Shown here: positions 57,061 to 64,000 of the stretch, piece by piece
How the letters are laid out: the number at the start of each line of letters is the position of its first letter
Position numbering within the stretch: position 1 is the first letter of the stretch
NCBI RefSeq assembly: GCF_011386835.1
Contig: NC_088792.1
Location: 222,297,894-222,361,893 of the forward strand
DNA from: Chrysemys picta bellii
Taxonomy: Eukaryota; Chordata; Testudines; Emydidae
Direction of reading: 5' to 3'
Length of the DNA stretch: 64,000 bases
Position numbers and translations under genes: made by a program
The notes under the pieces: model-generated
Seen by the model: the letters and a program-made list of their open reading frames with translations, nothing else
Told to the model about the DNA's origin: nothing
Databases searched by the model: none

Positions 57061-60000
57061 CATGCTGTTGAAGCAGTGAATCCCCCTAGTCCCAGCAGGG
57101 AGGAGCAGGCTGGACTACCGCCACAAAATACTCTACTGTGCTAAGTCCCCAAACCCCACATAGCAGATGTCCTTGTTTGTTGCCCCACAAAATATTCTGT
57201 GGGAGTTCCCTCCTTCTCAGGTTGAGGGGGAGGGGCAGAGCAAGGAGTTGTATCCACAGAAAGTGATGTTTGCCCGCTTCTGAGGGAATTTGGCCTTCTT
57301 TTTTTTATTCATTTGTTCTTGTTGCAAACTGTTCTAGCTCTATGTTTCCCGTATGTATGTAAACAAAACTTACTGTTCACTTCACTTGTGTGTGCACCTG
57401 CTTTTCTGAGTATGATCAATGTGATACTTCCCAGAGGTTTGGGATGAGGTAGCAGGATTCACACACCACATGACAGTGTGATTTCTGTGAAAGTCTGGTG
57501 CCATGGAAATGCTAACAATACCATCCCTCCCACAACCGCTTCTCCCCCAATGCTTCAGCCATGATTTTGGTAATGTTTTTTAAAACGATCATGGCAGTGA
57601 TGTATGTTGTCAAATAACTGTTGCTGGCCAAAGCACTCCCATGAAAACCAGAGCCAAGCTAACCGAAACATCATTATGGCTTTGTTTATAATTAAGTGAG
57701 AATACAGACAAAGGAAACAAAAAGTATCAGTGAAGATACCTGGCACTGAGAGCTTTACTGACTCTCCCACTCCACCAAACAGTTACACTGGCAACCACAG
57801 GAGTAATCATGCCAGAGGCGCAATCATGCATAGCATCTAATAAGAGCTCTGAGATGCTGTGTCAGGCAGAATTGTAAGGATTGTATTAAGTCCCTCCCAA
57901 AGCCTTACAGAACTGTTTTTGAATTATCATAACAATTTGAATTATCATAACTCCCTTAAACTAACCTGAAACAGAGCAGTTAACATGAAACGAAAACAAT
58001 GATCAATGATGGCATTAAAATTCTCCTTAGCACAAAACCATGGCCAAAGGTGTTAACCTTGCTGGTCTTCTCCCCAGTTGCTTTTGGTTATTACATTAGC
58101 TACAGGGGATCAAAACCCACCAAGGTTTCTCACAACAGAAGTATGTGGCAATGGTCTGTTGAGCTTGCCAGGCAGTGTCACAGTGTCACTATAGTGTGCC
58201 TCAACCCCGTCCCAATTCACCTTCTGGCTGCATTTAGGAGGAAACGTGAGCTGCCTAGTTCTACATGATGTATGCAAAACATTAGGAATAAAAACAGTTT
58301 TTTCTCCATCTTTCTTATTTGCGCTTCACTAAGTAGTTCAGAAGTATGACTTGGAAGAAAGGAATAAAAAGATTAGTAGGTACTGGGTTTTAGTATTCAA
58401 ATAATGGATTCTTGCTTGACCTCCTCCAAGCAGCATTTTTCAAACATATAATACTGGAGGGAAATTCCATTTGATTATGTTGTGTAATAAATTTAATACA
58501 TTTTTGCTACTATATGGCAGATATAGATGTGGCAGATTTCTCCCATTCTGATACTGTGGACACTACACATTGACCACTAGAATAAATCTCACCACAACAG
58601 GGAGGTCTCTTGTACACGTATCGTGCAACCTCTCTTGCATGCCTTGGAATGAAATAGATTTTCCTCAATGCACCAGAATCTTTGTTTCAAACCCGTCATG
58701 GCAACTACTCACAGGCTATACACCAAAACATGAATTTAGAGCAAAATCCTGAAGCCTCGAGTCAGGCCTAAACTCATATGCAGAGAGAGAACCCCTCAGA
58801 CCTGGCTCTCTTCTCTTCTATATGGAAGGAGTGTTTTGGAGGCAGGTCTGTAGCATTCTCCTCCACTCACCTCCAGACCCCACAGTGGGTACTCCATGGG
58901 TCTGGGAACCAGATGGGAGAGCGGGCAGAGACTGGGCAGTTAAAGAGAAGGAAAAGGTGGACTGGAACAAGGCAAGAGAAACAAAACATTGTCCTCATGA
59001 TAGTCTCATGAAGCTTAAGCAGAAAATAGGATGTGGTCTCTTTTCTACAGAGCCTTTTTGTTTTCTCAGGGACAGCTACATTCCAAGAGAGGACCAAATG
59101 GAGCTGCACTCCTAAAGAGTATCTAGAGAGAGCTTCAGCATGGGTTATTGTGGAATGCATGTGGATCACTAGAGGTGGACTTGTGGTCTATTTCATAAAG
59201 AGCAAACCCTGACCTCCCAATGGAGCAACAAGGGAGGAATTCCATGTAGACATTCTCTCCTGAGACCCTTTCCTGTGGGTTTTTTCCATAAGAAGGGGTG
59301 ATCTAGCCCTTTTACTTAACTCAGTGCAGAACTAAGGGGACCCAACCTTGGATAGCTTGTGGGAGATCTGACAAGATCACAGCCTGAGCCATTATGGCTG
59401 CTGTAAGTTAATTACTTCAGGGTTTTCCAATATTAATATACATACAGATCAATAAAGCCAACCTTTTTTGCTGCAGCACCATCCCAACATTGCAGGGGTC
59501 AGGCATACTTTCTCTTATGAAAAAGTAAAGATTTAAAATTTATAAACAATCCAATAAAGTGGACACAAAAACATGGGTGCAGTCTTTTGCGTGGGATGCA
59601 ATGAGAACCATGCAAACTTCTGAACAAGCATTACTATCATGTTCACTGATTATTTATATGGGCACATGCACCTTAGACACTTTTTTTAAATAGCAAATGT
59701 AACCAATCACATTTGGTCCTGAAATAGCATTTTAATTGCACCTGTACTTCCAGCTATTTGATCAAGATGGATTAGAGCTTGTCAAATGAAAAACAAGGCT
59801 ACTTCCCCTGCAGAGGAGAAATACAGCATTGTGGCCTGGTGTGCAGCATTAGGAGTTCCTTCTGAGGGAGTATTTGCAACATGAGTCATGAATCAGGTAT
59901 TTAAGTCCAGTCACCTGCAACATATAGAATGCAATTCTGTCCACAGCAGAGTGCCAGTCAACAGCCACTCATTAGCCACCAGGCAGCATTCCAACTCCCC

Positions 60001-60295
60001 TGCCTGGCCAGATCTGCTGAAAATGAATTACTTGTGACATTCTCCTGTTAATGAGCCTCTGTGCCTGTGATTAGGCATTTGACATGTCAGATGCCCTATA
60101 TTTTGATATGAAAACAGGAAGAGTTCCTGTCTGTCTAAGAGGGTTACCTTGTTGATATGAGTGACATCATTACCATCTGGGTCATATTAGAGCTGTGTAA
60201 TGTCATGAAACTCTCTCATGAGTTGCAATTGGTGCTGCCTCTGATGGGGGGTGGAGTGACTGATGAAATTATAATGATTAATGGTCTTGACAGTT
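57061..60295. other. No confidently recognised gene
   Basis: May include the far part of the Harbinger-type remnant. Frames at 57555-57770 (-), 57999-58268 (+) and 58570-59169 have no identifiable domain. Confidence 0.4.
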
Positions 60296-60424
60296 TTCAG
60301 AGTAGCATCCGTGTTAGTCTGTATCCGCAAAAAGAAGAACAGGAGTACTTGTGGCACCTTAGAGACTAACAAATTTATTAGAGCATAAGCTTTCATGGAC
60401 TACAGCCCACTTCTTCGGATGCCT
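60296..60424. mobile_element. Palindromic retroposon-like repeat, copy 4 (partial)
   Basis: Starts TTTTCAGAGTAGCATCCGTG, continues TTAGTCTGTATCCGC, GTACTTGTGGCACCTTAGAG and ATTAGAGCATAAGCTTTCAT, and stops near CACTTCTTCGGATGC. The mirrored second half is missing, so this copy is truncated. No target duplication could be read. Confidence 0.8.
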
Positions 60425-61177
60425 CAGAAACTATTCTGTACACGTGGTGGCAGCAGACAAGCTTCTAATCCCCATAGTGTATCCAGATGACTCCTTGATA
60501 AGTGCCTGTTGCCAGGATCATTTGGGCAAATTTGATATCTTTTTAATTTCATGAGCAATATTTTGCCCAGATCTACTCTGCAGGCTTCCAATTTATTCTC
60601 CAACATCCTGACCATCTGAACGGTCCCACAACCAAATCTACTTCCTTTCCTGGATAGAGCATTTTTATTGCTACTCCTTTTAATGAATGAACTCTCAAAT
60701 TTTTGCAGATCAATCTTTTTGAGAACAAATTTTATCCATACCCTGCTGGTGCTTAATTTTACTGGGTCATTCTCCTTGGTTGGAGAGATTAATAGTTTAT
60801 CTTAAATCTTCCTGAAAACATTTGATTTTTCTAGATACATTTCCGAACAAGAAGGATGGCATATATTTTTGTCCGATTTATCTTTCATCAAATGGACCTC
60901 ACATTATTCTTGTAACTTGAAGTTTGCATATGGAATTTAATTCAAACTCCTAACCAGATGGAGTTTCTCTCATCGGGGGTTATGGATTTCTCAAAGCCTC
61001 GTTGCAGAGTATAAACAGAAGGATGCCAGTTCCACAGTGAGCAATCTTATGAGACATAAACTCTTATTACATAAATAATTCAGCAGAAAAATATCCCCTA
61101 TCTTAGAAGTGACAGGTCTGTTTAGATTAGTTTCCCTGAAGAAGAAAGAAGATTCAGGACCTGATTTTAACTCAGTA
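60425..61177. other. No recognised gene or repeat
   Basis: AT-rich unique-looking sequence. Confidence 0.5.
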
Positions 61178-61467
61178 AAGGGTACATCTACACTACAGCG
61201 GGGAGTCGATTTAAGATACGCAAATTCAGCTACGTGAATAGCGTAGCTGAATTCGACGTATTGCAGCCGACTTACCCCGTTGTGAGGACGGCGGCAAAAT
61301 CGACTTCTGCTGCTTTTTGTCGTCGGCGCTTACTACCACCTCCGCTGGTGGAGTTAGAGCGCCGATTCGGGGATCGATTGTCGCGTCCCGATGGGACGCG
61401 ATAAATCGATCCCCAAGAGGTCGATTTCTACCCGCCGATTCAGGCGGGTAGTATAGACCAGACCTAA
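61178..61467. mobile_element. MITE with GGTCTACAC-type ends (Harbinger-like TAA flanks)
   Basis: Left AGGGTACATCTACACTAC and right GTAGTATAGACCAGACC are inverted and both are flanked by TAA (61175-61177 and 61467-61469 approximately). Internal nested palindromes include TCAGCTACGTGAATAGCGTAGCTGA, described here as arms TCAGCTACG/CGTAGCTGA, and ATCGATTGTCGCGTCCCGAT with its mirror. CpG is unusually dense compared with neighbours. ORFs inside are not credible. Confidence 0.75.
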
Positions 61468-62039
61468 GATAGAACACAAAGCAGAACATACATTTCAAGA
61501 GTTGAAGTTTGTAGATGAAATCTGAATGTCAAATTCTTTAATTGTAATGTTGTAGTATTAGAACATACATATTCATTGTACATCCAGCTGGCAAACTCTC
61601 TATTCATTCAATTTCATGTGCAGCATAAGGAAATTTTCATTGAAGTAATAATTACTCACATTGGTAAGCACTCACTGACATAAATTCAACCACTCATTGT
61701 TTAGCTGTTCACCAATGTGAGGAAAGATCTCACAAAACTGGCCCATAAAAATTTGAGACAGTAATATCCTGACTCCTTAGGTCATCTAGTTTCTCTCTAT
61801 TTTACTAGATTATCATAATCCAGTTGTGTTTTGTGAAAAACTTCTATTACTTATTTCCCAAAACAAGGCTGTCAAGCTGTCTGGAGTGGCTCACAACTGC
61901 AAGTGCCAAGCTTAGGGCAGACTGTCAGAAAAGGGCAGACACCCCAAACTGGTGATATATTCTATAATTAGATTTCACCAAGCCATTAACAAAATGTGAA
62001 CTTTTGGATCACTATACCAATCTTACTATGGAGTCACAG

Positions 62040-62830
62040 ACAGTCCCGTTAGCCTCTTCTTGGCACCCAGACAAACTGAACTTTGTGATAAAAGGTTATT
62101 TAACACCAACATCCCCCATGCTCCCAAAAAATCACACCACATCAGCTTTCTTCCAGTCCTGAGAGACCAGTCACTTACCCCAGATCAATTGATACTCCAG
62201 ATCTTACACCAAAGACAATGCTGACAGTCAATTCTATAGTAAACTAACTACGGGTTTATTAGCTAAGAGAAGAGAATGAGAGTTATTGAGAGGTTAAAGT
62301 AGATAAAATATAACAACATCTGAGTCAAAGTTTGTAAGTCCAAAATGATAGCAGAGATGTATAATCTTCCAGTTTCCCAAAAGTCTTTTCAGGGCTACGC
62401 ACAGTAACTCTGTGCTTTGCATCTGGTACACTTCTCTGTAAGAGTCCAAGACTGTTCATAGATAAACGATCTTCCTTTGAATCAGTATGTATAGCTTCTT
62501 CTTCAGACAACAGTCTGATAAGCGTTTTTACTCACACAATGGCCAATTGCTTTGAATTAAGCACTCTTCTTCATTTGAGTATTTAGTCACAGGGATACAC
62601 ATAGTATAAATGTCTGCCATTACATTATAATAGGAATAAATAAGTGAAAATCATACAAATAAATTTCTATTAGTTTTCATGAAGTTCTAACACCTGAATA
62701 CACATTTACATTAACACACACTTTGAGCTAGGGTAATTTAATTACCAGGCATGCATAATGTAAATGTAATGTAATAGTAAACAACAGGATAGAGATAGGC
62801 AAAAACAATACAATTAACATGTCCTTTGAT
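62040..62830. repeat. Possible LTR-like repeat
   Basis: AT-rich with phrases such as ACGGGTTTATTAGCTAAGAG that resemble internal parts of turtle LTR repeats on the minus strand. No paired LTR or coding sequence is visible. Confidence 0.33.
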
Positions 62831-62935
62831 CTCTTATTAACACACAAGTGAATTGGCCTGAATATGTCTACTACTACATTTAACTCTTTTGATATTCACA
62901 CATAAGTGAATTGGCCTATGGCTCTGGCCTTAACT
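62822..62935. repeat. Tandem-like direct repeat
   Basis: CACACAAGTGAATTGGCCTG near 62841 and CACATAAGTGAATTGGCCTA near 62899 are nearly identical and about 58 bp apart, each preceded by CTTTGAT(C/A)T. This is a two-unit local duplication. Confidence 0.75.
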
Positions 62936-63569
62936 TAGTCTGTCAGTGTCACAAAGACATGATCACAATGGAAGATAATACCGAATTAGACAATTGTCAT
63001 TCAAATGAATGAAACCAAAATTTCATTCTATCTAATATGGAAAAAATTAAATTTTTGCCTAAATTGTACATGTTCCTTTTTGATTATTTCCTCTTGTATA
63101 TCAATTTTAAGAAAGACTGAAGAAAAATGAAAAGGTCTTAACTCAAACAAACTTTTATACAATAAAGCCAATTTAACAATCCACAAATGTCCATTCTAGT
63201 TCTGAAAAATGTATACCACCAGAGGGAGGTAGGAGACAACTTTTTCAGAGAAAATACTGGATACAAAACTTTTGTTAATACTATCGGTCATGCCACTCCA
63301 AGTTCTCTTTTCCACAAAAAATCTTATTTTTCAGATTTTACTAATCAGCTTAATTAACAAAAATTGATTTTCTGTTAACAGTGTAAAGTATATCACAGTA
63401 ACATTGGGAGTCTGATACAAACCTCTCAGAACAAGGATATTCAGAGTTTAGGACAGAATAATTTTCTTCCAAGGTGTTTCAGAGGGTGGGGTGATCTTAA
63501 AAAACCCTTAACTCTTCTATGAAAGTAGGATCAAAGGCTATTTTTAAAACAAACTAGGGAGACTAATGT

Positions 63570-63680
63570 TAGGTTCCTAAATCCACACTTAGGTACTTAA
63601 GTGTGTGGCATGATTTTCAGATGTACACAGCACTTAGCAGCTCCCACTGAAATCCCAGAGTGTTTGAAGACTCTTTTCCC
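63570..63680. repeat. TTAGG-type interspersed repeat fragment
   Basis: TTAGGTTCCTAAATCC, CACTTAGGTACTTAAGTG and then CAGATGTACACAGCACTTAG with CAGCTCCCACTGAAATCCC resemble the families at 54371 and 54250 joined end to end. Confidence 0.5.
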
Positions 63681-63948
63681 ACTGCAGCACACTTTACAAA
63701 TTAGGGGCAGTGACCCCCTGAAGATCCTGCATTAGAACATTTGGAGATGTCACCTTGTGCCCGCAAAGACAGGAGAATGGCTCATCTGGCCCCAGGATGA
63801 AGAGTGGATAGGCCGATGAGTGCGACCTTGAAGACATCTTTGTTAAACTGGAGGGCTACTGGGGTCTGTGGAAGACAGGAGGGACTGAATATGAAGTTAA
63901 CATTTTCCCCTTGCACGTTCAAATTAATTGCATTCTCACTCTAAGGGC

Positions 63949-64000
63949 TGGTCTACACTGGGGGGGGGGGAAATCGAGCTAAGATACGCAACTTCAGCTA
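63949..64000. mobile_element. Start of a GGTCTACAC-type MITE, cut by the window edge
   Basis: TAAGGGCTGGTCTACACTGG followed by a G run and then AAGATACGCAACTTCAGCTA matches the terminal and subterminal design of the element at 61178. The other end lies outside the window. Confidence 0.8.

Overview
This window looks like nuclear chromosomal DNA from a sauropsid, most probably a cryptodiran turtle. The indicators are a CR1-clade LINE with a turtle-style 3' end, two copies of a tRNA-derived SINE of the tortoise/Cry type, and many short non-autonomous DNA transposons (MITEs). The species call is an inference from repeat content. No bacterial operons, CRISPR arrays, rRNA or functional tRNA genes are visible, and almost all short ORFs here are chance frames or lie inside repeats.

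Only one confident, intact host gene is present. It is an intronless-coding, CpG-rich rhodopsin-class GPCR at 46792-47778 (+), 328 residues, best matched to neuropeptide B/W receptor 1 (NPBWR1). A strong splice donor at 46152/46153 and a polypyrimidine-rich acceptor at 46788, three bases before the ATG, suggest a non-coding first exon and a 636-bp 5'UTR intron. A poly(A) signal lies at 48179-48184.

The rest is gene-poor and repeat-rich. 1-10 kb: four DNA-transposon-type elements with terminal inverted repeats (1912-2644, 2787-3198, 8152-9027 and probably 9772-9942), plus a GC/CA microsatellite. 12-23 kb: copies of a 346-406 bp element with AGAGCTGG termini, a tRNA-SINE, a near-perfect 34-bp hairpin, and a hAT-type element with perfect 8-bp duplications at 17817-18564. 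24-28 kb: an ancient L2/L3-like LINE with a YADD motif and a large element carrying a ~60-bp minisatellite. 32-45 kb: LTR-like repeats, a second tRNA-SINE, palindromic retroposons, a 1.57-kb 5'-truncated, frameshifted CR1, and an LTR-like repeat interrupted by a 753-bp hAT-type element. 48-64 kb: mostly unique-looking sequence, a decayed Myb/SANT-like (Harbinger-type) coding remnant near 55 kb, further LTR-like sequence, and MITEs with GGTCTACAC-type ends, one cut off by the window edge.

I found no new multi-gene system. The points most worth following are the set of MITEs whose target-site duplications can be read directly, the tRNA-like inverted pair inside the AGAGCTGG elements, the palindromic repeat family with variable 9-13 bp duplications, and the predicted 5'UTR intron of NPBWR1.
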